In this document: piece after piece, positions 1-7,665 of the stretch | Layout: each line of letters starts with the position of its first letter | How positions within the stretch are numbered: the first letter of the stretch is position 1 | Source: Chloroflexota bacterium | Lineage (GTDB): Bacteria > Chloroflexota > Anaerolineae > Aggregatilineales > Phototrophicaceae | Length of the DNA: 12,759 nucleotides | Assembly: GCA_026706395.1 (NCBI GenBank) | Contig: JAPOYU010000073.1 | Span: forward strand, 1 to 12,759 | Direction: 5' to 3' | Notes under the pieces: generated by a model | Told to the model about the DNA's origin: nothing | What the model saw: only the letters and a program-made list of their open reading frames with translations | The model's database searches: none | Made by a program: the position numbers and the translations under genes

Positions 1-43
1 GCCCGGTAGCACCACTCTCCGTCTCAGCCCATGTTTTGCTTGC

Positions 44-976
44 GTGCCCACCGCCAATCCGCACGATTTAATCGGCTCCTCAAACATTGGGTGTGAGCAG
101 CGAAAGCGCAAACTCCTCCCTTATGGCTATCTTTCGCCGACACTGCTTTTGCTGGCGGCCTTGACGGTCGTGCCGATCGTGACGGTTTTTCTCTATTCCC
201 TGGTCGACAACGTCATTGTGAATCCCAATCCGCCACAATTCGTTGGACTTGAGAATTACGAAGAGGTATTGACGAACCGGAAATTCAGGGGCGCCTTAAG
301 CAACACGCTTTACTTCTCACTTGTCAGCGTTGTTGCGCACTTCATAATTGGCTTGTCATTCGCGTTGCTGTTGAATTCGCGCCTGCTAAGTACCAACGTG
401 AAGGCGGTATTCCGCGTCATATACATATTGCCCTGGGTATTCACCGCATCGATCATCGCTATTCTATGGCGTTTGCTGCTGAACCCGCACGGTGTTATTA
501 ACTTTGTGCTCCTCGAGTTGCAAATAATCCCAGAGCTTAATGAATGGCTTTCCGACCGCAAATTGGCTCTGAACGCGGTGACGTTCATCAACATCTGGTC
601 GGGTTATCCCTTCTACATGGTCAGTTTTCTAGCCGGCTTGCAGGGCATCCCGGATGATCTATATGAATCTGGGCGGGTCGATGGCGGCAATGCCTGGCAG
701 CTCTTCCTGCACATTACCCTGCCCCAGCTAAAGCCCATCATCATCAGCCTGGCGCTGCTGGATTTCATTTGGACGATACATCAATTTACTTTGATCTGGA
801 TGACAACCGGCGGCGGTCCCCTGCGCTCTACCGAAGTCTTGAGCACCTACACATACAAAGCGGCATTCAGTTCGCATGAATATTCCATCGCTTCCACGAT
901 TGCCATGGTGATCCTGGCGATCTGCACTTTCGTGGCGATCTTCTACGTACGCAGTCAACGGATGGCGGACGAATGA
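44..976 (+). CDS. Sugar ABC transporter permease, MalF/UgpA type
   Basis: Inner-membrane permease subunit of a carbohydrate ABC importer (binding-protein-dependent transport family), expected to pair with the next gene. About six hydrophobic segments are visible, the first near residues 28-54. The cytoplasmic EAA loop that docks on the ATPase lies at residues 207-227: YES-GR-VDGG followed by F..ITLP, close to the family pattern EAA...DGA......I.LP. Its length of 310 residues is usual for MalF-like permeases without the extra MalF periplasmic loop. The start is uncertain: I use a GTG at 44, but no clear ribosome binding site precedes it and the frame is open to the left edge, so the true start could lie outside the window. 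The gene ends 1 base before the second permease, which indicates an operon. The substrate cannot be read from the sequence; the aldolase and kinase downstream suggest a sugar or polyol. Confidence 0.9.
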   Translation: MPTANPHDLIGSSNIGCEQRKRKLLPYGYLSPTLLLLAALTVVPIVTVFLYSLVDNVIVNPNPPQFVGLENYEEVLTNRKFRGALSNTLYFSLVSVVAHFIIGLSFALLLNSRLLSTNVKAVFRVIYILPWVFTASIIAILWRLLLNPHGVINFVLLELQIIPELNEWLSDRKLALNAVTFINIWSGYPFYMVSFLAGLQGIPDDLYESGRVDGGNAWQLFLHITLPQLKPIIISLALLDFIWTIHQFTLIWMTTGGGPLRSTEVLSTYTYKAAFSSHEYSIASTIAMVILAICTFVAIFYVRSQRMADE

Positions 977-977
977 G

Positions 978-1820
978 ATGATTGGAAGTCGCAGGCAAAT
1001 CCTAGTCCGGAAGGTGCTGGTCTGGATCGCGCTGATACTCGGCGCTTGCTTTGCTGGCTTGCCCGTGCTCTGGATGGTGTCGTCGTCATTCAAGTCTAAT
1101 TTAAAGATATTTGCTTACCCGCCGGCATTAATTGACGAGTCTTTCTCATTTCAGGCATACCAGGCTGTGTTGAGCGATCCGGGGCAACTGCGTTTCTTCT
1201 TCAACAGCTACCTCGTCGCCATACTGGTGACGATTTGCACCGTTGTCACCAGCATCCTCGCCGGTTACGCCTTCAGCCGCTACGACTTCCGTTTCAAGAG
1301 AATCCTGAACTTGATCATCATTGGCGTCCAGTCCGTGCCGCCTATCACGCTGATGATCCCTTATTTCGGTCTTATTGTTTGGCTGGGGATTTACAACTCG
1401 TATACCGCGCTCGTTCTCACATACATGGTATTTACGTTGTCATACGCCATCATCATGATGACCGGCTATTTCAACACGCTTCCGCGTGATCTGGACGAGG
1501 CGGTCATGATCGACGGCGGCGGCAGTTTCGTCACGCTTTGGCGCATCCTGGTGCCGATATCTCTGCCCGGTATCGTGGCGGTTGGCGTCTATACCTTCAT
1601 GCTGGCCTGGAACGAGTTCCTCTTCGCGCTCACCTTGACGCGAACAAACGATATGCGCACAGTCCCGATTGGCATCCACCTGCTCATGGGGCAGCATTCG
1701 TTCGAATGGAACCAGATGCTGGCGTTGAGCGTGCTGGGCTCGCTGCCTGTGCTCATATTGTTTTTGCTGTTCCAGCGATACTTCATAGCCGGTATGTCCG
1801 CTGGGTCAGTTAAAGGATAG
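978..1820 (+). CDS. Sugar ABC transporter permease, MalG/UgpE type
   Basis: Second membrane subunit of the same carbohydrate importer. The first transmembrane segment is near residues 12-35, and a typical SSFK motif follows it (residues 36-39), as in MalG-like permeases. The EAA loop is at residues 173-197: DEAVMIDGGG...I.VPISLP, a good match to the family consensus. The motif AWNEFLFAL at about 210-218 is also characteristic of the MalG branch. The length of 280 residues is normal. The ATG lies 1 base after the upstream stop codon, so translation is probably coupled. No ATPase gene follows; importers of this family often use a shared ATPase of the MsmX/UgpC type encoded elsewhere, and I infer the same here. 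The binding protein is also missing and may lie left of the window. Confidence 0.93.
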   Translation: MIGSRRQILVRKVLVWIALILGACFAGLPVLWMVSSSFKSNLKIFAYPPALIDESFSFQAYQAVLSDPGQLRFFFNSYLVAILVTICTVVTSILAGYAFSRYDFRFKRILNLIIIGVQSVPPITLMIPYFGLIVWLGIYNSYTALVLTYMVFTLSYAIIMMTGYFNTLPRDLDEAVMIDGGGSFVTLWRILVPISLPGIVAVGVYTFMLAWNEFLFALTLTRTNDMRTVPIGIHLLMGQHSFEWNQMLALSVLGSLPVLILFLLFQRYFIAGMSAGSVKG

Positions 1821-1868
1821 AATCCACAAGCGAGGTTTGCCCAACGAGCGAAGGAACTGAAAACGCCA

Positions 1869-2729
1869 ATGTTAATGAGTATGAAGGACCTTCTGGCGGT
1901 GGCGCGCGTCCACCGCTTTGCTGTGCCAGCCTATAATATCAGCAGCAGCATGCTGCTCAGGGGAGCGCTGGAGGCAGCCGAAGAGGCACAAGCGCCCGTC
2001 ATCATCGCCATTCATCCTGACGAATTGGCCTTTGTCGGCACCGCCTTTGTCACAATGGCGCTGGAGGAAGCCAGGAACAGGTCCGTGCCAGTCGTGGTGC
2101 ATCTCGATCACGGCTCGTCAGTTGAGCAGGTCATGGGCGCCATCCGCGCTGGCTTCACATCGGTTATGATCGACGCCTCCGAACTTCCGCTGGAACAAAA
2201 TATCGCCGCCTGCAGGGAAGTGACGAGCCTGGCGCACACGGTCAATGTCTCCGTCGAGGGCGAATTGGGCACCATCGGCGAACTGGATGAAGAGGCTGAA
2301 GCCGGCGCGGAAGAAGTTGTCTTTGTCGAGCCGGATGAAGTGAAGCATTTTGTGGATGCCACTGATGTCGATACGCTGGCGGTGGCGATCGGCACATCGC
2401 ACGGCTTGTATCCCAAAGATATGAAGCCGGAAATACGCCTGGATCTGCTGCGGGAGATCAGTGAAAAGGTCGATATTCCGCTTGTGCTGCACGGCGGTTC
2501 CGGCAATCCGGACGAGGAGATCGCGCAGGCGGTCGAATTGGGCATTTGCAAAATCAATATCTCCGCTGATATGAAGAGTGCCTTCTATCTGAAAGCCCGC
2601 GAGGTTTTGCAGAATCCCATTCTGCGCGAACCGAGCAGCATCTATCCCGAATGCATCGACGCGATGAAAATCGTCTGCCGCCAGAAATTTGACTTGTTCA
2701 GCACGACGGGCAAAGCTGCGCTCTATTGA
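1869..2729 (+). CDS. Class II ketose-bisphosphate aldolase (FbaA/GatY/KbaY family)
   Basis: Zinc-dependent TIM-barrel aldolase that cleaves a ketose 1,6-bisphosphate (fructose or tagatose type) into glycerone phosphate and glyceraldehyde 3-phosphate. Expected catalytic residues are present: HLDHG at residues 78-82 with the catalytic Asp80 and zinc ligand His81; the SVEGELG motif at 128-134; zinc ligands His178 (in GTSHGLY) and His208 (in LHGGSG); and the phosphate-binding KINISAD stretch near the C-terminus. Its length of 286 residues fits the short GatY/KbaY-like subgroup. Three in-frame ATGs (1869, 1875, 1881) compete. An AAGGA at 1851-1855 is rather far from the first, so the exact start is uncertain by a few codons. 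It lies 48 bases after the permease gene and about 40 bases before the kinase. Fructose versus tagatose specificity cannot be decided here; a related aldolase for another phosphorylated sugar is possible. Confidence 0.92.
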   Translation: MLMSMKDLLAVARVHRFAVPAYNISSSMLLRGALEAAEEAQAPVIIAIHPDELAFVGTAFVTMALEEARNRSVPVVVHLDHGSSVEQVMGAIRAGFTSVMIDASELPLEQNIAACREVTSLAHTVNVSVEGELGTIGELDEEAEAGAEEVVFVEPDEVKHFVDATDVDTLAVAIGTSHGLYPKDMKPEIRLDLLREISEKVDIPLVLHGGSGNPDEEIAQAVELGICKINISADMKSAFYLKAREVLQNPILREPSSIYPECIDAMKIVCRQKFDLFSTTGKAALY

Positions 2730-2769
2730 GGATTCGTTTCGCAAAGCACCTTCCCAATTGGAAATTAGC

Positions 2770-3954
2770 GTGAGCGAAAAGATCGCCCTCGGCTTCTGCA
2801 ACAACGTCGACTATGAGATCGTCTGGAGCGCCAAGGTACTCGAAGATCGAGCGCGTTACTATGAGATCCGCGCTCGAGAGCTGGGTACCGCCATTAGAAT
2901 CAATTGCGAGCGCGACCTCGTCATCTCAATTTTGAGCTTCATGGAGATCGCGGCTGGCGGCGAGCGATTCGTCGCCGACTCCGCGCTGATAGAGGACTTC
3001 GCGCGTCAATTCGACAAGAAAATCACGCTTGGCGGAACATCGGTCCGCGCTGCCATTGCCATGCGGAAACTGGGCTACACGTCGGCGCTGCATCTCATCA
3101 CCCAGAACGACCATGTGCGCCGGCTCATTCCCGCGGACAGCCCCTATGTCTGCAGCAATGAGCGGGACAGCACATATCCGCATCTGATTATGCAGTACCC
3201 TAAAGACGCGCGAATACGCGCTGGAGACATCAATATCCGCGCCCGCCAGCCCAATCGACTCATATACCATTGCAATGCGGACCGAATCGTGTTGAAACTG
3301 AATGAAGACTTCGCCGACCTAATCACAAGCGCGAAAGTGCTTCTAATTTCTGGTTTTAACGCGATCCAAAGCGAGCGTGTGCTCGCTGATCGGCTGCGCA
3401 CAGTCGGGCGGATGATCGAGGCGCTTCCAGCGGATGCCACGGTTTTTCTGGAGGATGGCGCATATTTTGACCCCGGTTTTCGCCAGCTGATCTTTCAAGC
3501 ACTTGGACGAAGAATCGGCATACTCAGCCTGAACGAAGACGAACTGCAGACTAATCTCAAGCGAAAGGTGGACTTGCGCGATGTGGCGCAAGTTCGGGCG
3601 GCGCTAGCGGACCTGCACCGCCAGCTGCCAGTGCGGACGCTGGTCGTGCATATGCGGGACTGGGCGCTGGCCTACGGCGATGACGCCGGCCGGTACGGGA
3701 CTGCATTGAAAGCAGGCGCGACCATGGCGACCGCGCGGTTTCGCTACGGCGACGACTTTAAGGCCGAGGACTACCACAATATCGCGCAAACGGCGCCGCT
3801 GTCTAGAAACGCCGCCTTTGCCGACGCCATGAACGCGACTTCGGGCGGGAGGGTCATTTGTGTACCCGTCGCCGCTGTAGAGCAGTCCAATGCAACTACG
3901 ATCGGGCTGGGAGATGCTTTCGTCGGCGGCTTTTTGCCCGCCTGGCTTGCGTGA
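2770..3954 (+). CDS. ADP-dependent phosphofructokinase/glucokinase family sugar kinase
   Basis: Ribokinase-fold kinase that I place in the ADP_PFK_GK family, which phosphorylates glucose or fructose 6-phosphate with ADP and releases AMP. Numbered from the GTG at 2770 (394 residues), it has GFCNNVD at 8-14 (the family's N-terminal N.NVD element), a GGT turn at 88-90, FLE at 226-228 where the family has HxE, the metal-associated NxxE motif as NEDE at 255-258, and TIGLGD at 377-382 with the catalytic base Asp382. GLGD is characteristic of ADP-dependent members, whereas ordinary PfkB kinases have GAGD. The frame is open back to an ATG at 2689 inside the aldolase gene, but that extension lacks family residues. 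GTG 2770, or TTG 2758, places the conserved segment at the usual N-terminal position; no strong ribosome binding site decides between them. The protein is somewhat shorter than typical archaeal members. With the aldolase upstream, a ketose phosphate is the likely substrate (inference). Confidence 0.8.
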   Translation: MSEKIALGFCNNVDYEIVWSAKVLEDRARYYEIRARELGTAIRINCERDLVISILSFMEIAAGGERFVADSALIEDFARQFDKKITLGGTSVRAAIAMRKLGYTSALHLITQNDHVRRLIPADSPYVCSNERDSTYPHLIMQYPKDARIRAGDINIRARQPNRLIYHCNADRIVLKLNEDFADLITSAKVLLISGFNAIQSERVLADRLRTVGRMIEALPADATVFLEDGAYFDPGFRQLIFQALGRRIGILSLNEDELQTNLKRKVDLRDVAQVRAALADLHRQLPVRTLVVHMRDWALAYGDDAGRYGTALKAGATMATARFRYGDDFKAEDYHNIAQTAPLSRNAAFADAMNATSGGRVICVPVAAVEQSNATTIGLGDAFVGGFLPAWLA

Positions 3955-4005
3955 TGAGCTTTCCGTGGAGCTTGACCAAGTGTGCCCGACGCCCGGGAAA
4001 CGGCG

Positions 4006-4161
4006 ATGATTCAACCGCATTCGCATGAGAATAGTTACCACGAAACTCTCCGAGCAGACCGCGGACAGAAAGTCTTCGGTAGGGAGTTCGGATGTTTTCC
4101 GGAAAATCTCTCAGCACGATCAGCCATTATTGAAAACGCAGGTAGATGCCGGACGATGTAA
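4006..4161 (+). CDS. Possible small protein of 51 residues, unrecognised
   Basis: An ATG at 4006 opens 51 codons ending in TAA. GGGAAA at 3995-4000 is a fair ribosome binding site, 5 bases upstream. The product would be hydrophilic, rich in His, Glu and Arg near its N-terminus (MIQPHSHENSYHETLRAD), with two cysteines. I do not recognise the family. It could be the remnant of a longer gene or simply a chance frame, since 51 codons are not unusual by chance at this base composition. Confidence 0.2.
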   Translation: MIQPHSHENSYHETLRADRGQKVFGREFGCFPENLSARSAIIENAGRCRTM

Positions 4162-4228
4162 TGTGCATTGCAAATAGGCGCAGCGCGTTTGTGGCATGCC
4201 TTTGGGTGCAATCCGCCATTTTGTGAGA

Positions 4229-4267
4229 GTTTTGTTGGAAGGCGAATTTTTTTTTGTCCAACAAAAC
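4229..4267. repeat. 11-bp perfect inverted repeat in the intergenic gap
   Basis: The arms gttttgttgga (4229-4239) and tccaacaaaac (4257-4267) are exact reverse complements, separated by 17 bases that include nine consecutive T. The T run lies in the loop and not after the stem, and no T run follows the stem on either strand, so it is not a normal intrinsic terminator. A regulator operator, the ends of a small mobile element or an RNA hairpin slowing convergent polymerases are all possible; nothing in the sequence decides. Confidence 0.65.
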
Positions 4268-4461
4268 CCGTATCACATAGTTGATATCGCGGAAGTTATC
4301 GCCCGACTATTTGGTTGTTAAGGCGCAGATGGCTTCAGTATAGTACAGGTTTACGCGCAAAAGGCGACCATATGTTCGCGCATTGAGCTGAAAGGGCAGA
4401 TTTGTCCAGTGATCTGTGACCTGCATTTCATCAATCTTGGGCGAGTTCGGTGGTCAAACGA

Positions 4462-6330
4462 TTAGAGGTTTCTGCCTGCTTTGCGGATATCACCGATGCG
4501 CTGCGTGACACCGAGAGAGTCGAGATGTTCCAGCATGGCGATGGCATATTTGCGCGAGGTGCCGAATATGTCGCGCAATGTTTTGGCGTCGATTTCGCCA
4601 TGCGACTTAATGCGGTCGCGAATGCCGTCCACCATGCGTTCGTAGTCATTCGCAGCAAATGCGATTGTGTCGCTGACGTTGATGAGAACGCGTATGTCCA
4701 TAAGCGCGCGGACGACCTCTTCGCCCGCCTGGCGATTCATATCGGCGATGTTCGGAGGCGTGAAAGGCGCTGCCTCCAAGCTGGCGCGCAATTGCGCCGC
4801 CTTCGCTTCCTGCTCGTGTGAGAAAACAATAGCGTGCTCAGCAAGCCTGATGAGGTTGCCTTCCGCAGCCAGGCGGTCGTCCTCAGCCACCGCCTGATCC
4901 AGCAGCGCCAATTTTATGCCCAGCCGACTGCGCAATTCAGCGCGCGTCATGCCCAGCCGCAAGGGATTCGCCTGATGATAAATGGCCAATTCGGCAATGA
5001 TGGCGTGCAGAAGGGTCTGCCAGGATGCCGCAGACCAAAATGCCTCCGTTTCGAATTCGATGAGCAAGCCGTCGTCCACTGCCTCCGCCAGCGCGGACGA
5101 CAACTCGTCGTCGCTGTAGCCCAACTTCTTCTGCAGGTCGGCAAGTTTACACGGTTCGTCGCCACTGGCGGCCAGAGCCAATCGTTCGCCGGGCGAACCG
5201 TGAAGGCGCGTAGCCAAGTCGCTTATCACCAATTGCTGGAAGCGCTTATGTCGTCTGCCCGGGTGCGCGTTGACGATTAATCCGCCGCCTATAGTTTCGG
5301 CGGGCGAGGGATAGCGCAGGATAAAGCGGTCGTCTCGCGCCAAGGGCGTGGCCTCTCGCAAGCGCAGTTGAAGCCAGCCGGTCTCGCCGGCCGCGATGAC
5401 ATCTTTGTCCAGAAGTCGAACATTTGCGATGGACTCGGCAGCGCCGCAGAAAACCTTGACTTCGGCGTTGTGCTTTAGCGGGCGACCGATATCCGCTAAT
5501 TGCCTGAAGTAAACATCGGCGAGCAGGGTGGGCTGGATCTGCCCAGGGTACGCAAGCACATCGCCGCGCTGGACTTGCGCGCCGCCAATGCCGGCGATGT
5601 TCACGGCCACGCGACTGCCTGGCGAGGCGGTCTGCACATCATGCTTGTAGCTCTGCAAGCCGCGCACGCGACCGATGCGGCCGCTTGGCTGGAGCTCGAT
5701 ATTGTCGCCAACCGATATCGTTCCGCCTGAGAGGGTGCCCGTGACGACAGTACCGAAGCCACTGACGACAAAGACTCGGTCAATTGGCAGTCGCGGGTGG
5801 TGGTAGTTGGCGCGTATCGGCAGGACGTCAAGCAAGGTTTGCAAACTTCGCAGAAGGACGTCCAGGCCGGCGCCGCTGTGGGCGGATACCGGAATGATGG
5901 GCACATTGTCGAATTCATGCGCCGCCAGCAAGTCATCGACTTCGAGCTGAACCAGTTCGATCCACTCCGGGTCATCGATGAGGTCGATTTTGCTCAACAC
6001 CACCAACAGGTTCTTGATGTCCAGCAGGCGCAGTATCGCAAGATGCTCGCGGGTTTGCGGCATGATGCCTTCGTCCGCGGCAACGACAAGCAGCGCGGCG
6101 TCTATGCCGCCTACGCCGGCCAGCATGTTTTCGATAAAGTCTCGGTGCCCGGGCACATCAACGATGCCTATGGTTTCGCCCGATGGCAGGTCAAGCCAGG
6201 CAAAGCCCAGATCAATCGTCATTTGGCGGCTCTGCTCTTCCGCCAGCCGGTCCGGATTGATGCCGCTCAGTTTTTCGACCAGGGTGGATTTGCCGTGATC
6301 GACATGCCCGGCGGTTCCGATGACGCGCAT
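4462..6330 (-). CDS. selB: Selenocysteine-specific translation elongation factor SelB
   Basis: SelB is a GTPase that carries Sec-tRNA(Sec) to ribosomes paused at UGA codons followed by a SECIS hairpin. It replaces EF-Tu for selenocysteine. The G domain shows GHVDHGKST at residues 8-16 (P loop), RQMTIDLGFAWL at 35-46 with the G2 Thr38, DVPGH at 58-62 (G3), SKID at 113-116 in the NKxD position (G4), and SA at 149-150 (G5). EF-Tu-like domains II and III follow to roughly residue 345 (SGFGTVVTGTL at 190-200). The C-terminal half fits the tandem winged helices that bind SECIS, ending in the typical FGTSRKYAIAMLEHLDSLGVTQRIGD. Its length of 622 residues is normal. The ATG lies 3 bases after the stop of the upstream coiled-coil gene, so the two are probably cotranscribed. 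selA, selC and selD are not in the window. Confidence 0.96.
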   Translation of the reverse strand: MRVIGTAGHVDHGKSTLVEKLSGINPDRLAEEQSRQMTIDLGFAWLDLPSGETIGIVDVPGHRDFIENMLAGVGGIDAALLVVAADEGIMPQTREHLAILRLLDIKNLLVVLSKIDLIDDPEWIELVQLEVDDLLAAHEFDNVPIIPVSAHSGAGLDVLLRSLQTLLDVLPIRANYHHPRLPIDRVFVVSGFGTVVTGTLSGGTISVGDNIELQPSGRIGRVRGLQSYKHDVQTASPGSRVAVNIAGIGGAQVQRGDVLAYPGQIQPTLLADVYFRQLADIGRPLKHNAEVKVFCGAAESIANVRLLDKDVIAAGETGWLQLRLREATPLARDDRFILRYPSPAETIGGGLIVNAHPGRRHKRFQQLVISDLATRLHGSPGERLALAASGDEPCKLADLQKKLGYSDDELSSALAEAVDDGLLIEFETEAFWSAASWQTLLHAIIAELAIYHQANPLRLGMTRAELRSRLGIKLALLDQAVAEDDRLAAEGNLIRLAEHAIVFSHEQEAKAAQLRASLEAAPFTPPNIADMNRQAGEEVVRALMDIRVLINVSDTIAFAANDYERMVDGIRDRIKSHGEIDAKTLRDIFGTSRKYAIAMLEHLDSLGVTQRIGDIRKAGRNL

Positions 6331-6333
6331 GGA

Positions 6334-7557
6334 TTACGTGTTGCCGAGTCGGCCGGCCAGCTGTCTACTGTTGGCAAGGCCACCATCGGCAGGATCGCTG
6401 GTGTCAAATTCGTGGAGCATCGCCTGATAGCGCTCGCGGTAGAGCTCGGCCCGGGCGCGCTCGAGCAGCCAAAGTCGGTCGATATGGCTCTGCAAGCCTG
6501 GCATGAGGTTCTCGATTTCGTTGATTCGTTTGAGGAACACTTCAAATTCCTTGTCGTGGTTGCGCCAGACTTCGTCGCTGGAAAGGGTCAATTGTTTCCA
6601 GCGCTTCTGGTCCTCATCGCGCCAGTCGTTCCATTCCACTCGGAAGCGTTCTTCACTCAGCCGCTGCATCTCGGAGGCTTCGCTGATACGCCGTTCGAGG
6701 CGGTCGCCGATGCGGTTGAAGTCGTCGATGATGCGTTTCATTTCGCGGTAGGCTTGCGCCCATACCTCGAATCGTTCGATATTCTTCTGCAGTTCCTCAT
6801 CGTGTATGCCGAAGCGCTTGGTCAAGTCCTGCAATTGCTGGTCGCGCTGCTGGACTAATAGCTGCTGCTGGTCAATGAATTGCTGAATCTGCTCGCGGCG
6901 GTCGCGGTCGACATTAGTGACGTCCTGCAGCCTTCGTTCATTGCGGACGGCCAGTTCTTCAATAAGCGCGAGTTTCGGCTGGATGCCGTCCACGGATTTC
7001 TTGTATTCGGGCAGTTCGGTTTCGATCTCCGCCAGTCGCCGAGCGTCTGAGCGGCGTTGTTCCTCGAGATACGTCAAGCGGCGGTCGGGGCCCTCCAGTT
7101 TCTTGCTCAAATCGTCGATTTCCTGGTTTAGCAAGCGCATGGCATTGCTCAGGCGGTCGCCTTCAGTTTGCAGATCGCTGATGTTCGCCAACTGGCGTTC
7201 GAGCCGTTCCGCTTTCTCCGAAACTTCGCGAACGGCACGTTGGAAATTCTCGCGCTGCAGCTCAATGCGCCGTTCCGCTTCGCGCTCGGCAGTAAGGCGG
7301 CGCGCTTCGGCATTTTCCAGCATTTGTTCCGCTTCCAGCCGCATTTGATCGAGAATGTCGTGTTCTTTGGCGGCTGGCATGACCTCCTGCTTCATCACGG
7401 ATTGATCCGATTCCACCGCGTTGACGCGGCGCTGCATCGAGTCCAGGGAGTCGGTTTGTTGAGCCAGGCGTTCTTCGAGGGCGGTAATAAGCGCTTTATC
7501 TCGACGGCGCTCTTCGTCGAGCCACTCGATCATGCTGGCAATTTGGTTGATCTCCAC
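6334..7557 (-). CDS. Coiled-coil protein of unknown function
   Basis: I do not recognise the family. The 407-residue product is very rich in Glu, Arg, Gln and Leu, with heptad-like spacing through nearly its whole length. It has no signal peptide and no hydrophobic segment, so it is likely a long cytoplasmic coiled coil. The N-terminus (VEINQIASMIEWLDEERRRDK) looks like a conserved head. A Trp-rich patch (VEWNDWRDEDQKRWKQL) lies in the C-terminal third. The frame is open to a GTG at 7590, but I choose the GTG at 7557 because GGAG at 7565-7568 sits 7 bases upstream of it. A promoter at 7637-7609 precedes it. Its stop is 3 bases from the selB start, making it the first gene of a coiled-coil/selB operon. 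SMC-like, spectrin-like or cell-division scaffold roles are conceivable, but none is supported by a motif. Confidence 0.85.
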   Translation of the reverse strand: MEINQIASMIEWLDEERRRDKALITALEERLAQQTDSLDSMQRRVNAVESDQSVMKQEVMPAAKEHDILDQMRLEAEQMLENAEARRLTAEREAERRIELQRENFQRAVREVSEKAERLERQLANISDLQTEGDRLSNAMRLLNQEIDDLSKKLEGPDRRLTYLEEQRRSDARRLAEIETELPEYKKSVDGIQPKLALIEELAVRNERRLQDVTNVDRDRREQIQQFIDQQQLLVQQRDQQLQDLTKRFGIHDEELQKNIERFEVWAQAYREMKRIIDDFNRIGDRLERRISEASEMQRLSEERFRVEWNDWRDEDQKRWKQLTLSSDEVWRNHDKEFEVFLKRINEIENLMPGLQSHIDRLWLLERARAELYRERYQAMLHEFDTSDPADGGLANSRQLAGRLGNT

Positions 7558-7608
7558 AGCGAAACTCCGGACGCCACAACCGAGTGGCACATGCTACGGA
7601 TTACAATG

Positions 7609-7637
7609 ATTATAGCAGTTTGCCAGCGCCGCTTCAA
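7609..7637 (-). promoter_or_regulatory. Sigma-70-type promoter for the coiled-coil/selB operon
   Basis: Read on the - strand, TTGAAG (7637-7632) and a perfect TATAAT (7614-7609) are separated by 17 bases. Transcription would begin near 7602, about 45 bases before the GTG at 7557. It lies back to back with the his promoter, the two -35 boxes being only 28 bases apart. Confidence 0.65.
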
Positions 7638-7665
7638 TCACCTCGAACAGGCGACAAGTCTCTGG

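Larger units (their letters stand above)
3955..4461. other. Convergent intergenic gap, no clear gene
   Basis: These 507 bases lie between the 3' ends of the kinase (+) and selB (-). I looked for a tRNA-Sec gene, because selC sometimes sits beside selB, and found neither a T-arm-like motif nor a cloverleaf. There is an 11-bp inverted repeat, a doubtful short ORF, a 12-base palindrome at 4095-4106 and a run of nine T at 4247-4255. No canonical intrinsic terminator is visible for either flanking gene. The stretch around 4200-4320 looks more A+T-rich than the genes around it. Confidence 0.6.

Noticed and set aside
2689..2769. N-terminal extension of the kinase from the ATG at 2689
   Set aside because: It would overlap the aldolase gene by 41 bases and adds residues outside the conserved family start; GTG 2770 fits better.
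2118..2804. 228-codon open frame on the - strand
   Set aside because: It is antisense to the aldolase, whose catalytic motifs are intact; there is no independent support.
4095..4106. Palindrome TTTTCCGGAAAA
   Set aside because: A 12-base palindrome is expected a few times by chance in a window of this length, and nothing nearby supports an operator.
4315..4344. TTGTTA-N18-TATAGT promoter on the + strand
   Set aside because: The match is only moderate, it points into the 3' end of selB and no gene or clear RNA structure follows it.
4397..4416. Hairpin CAGAT...ATCTG as a selB terminator
   Set aside because: The stem is only 5 bp, with a 10-base loop and no T run after it on the - strand.
3955..4461. 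tRNA-Sec gene (selC) beside selB
   Set aside because: No T-arm-like motif, long variable arm or closing stem could be found on either strand.
5797..6858. 353-codon open frame on the + strand
   Set aside because: It runs antisense across the start of selB and the end of the coiled-coil gene, both of which are strongly supported. Its product matches no family I know, and it is explained by codon bias on the other strand.
7558..7590. Extension of the coiled-coil gene to the GTG at 7590
   Set aside because: The GTG at 7557 has a GGAG 7 bases upstream and begins at what looks like the conserved head; the extra 11 residues look noncoding.
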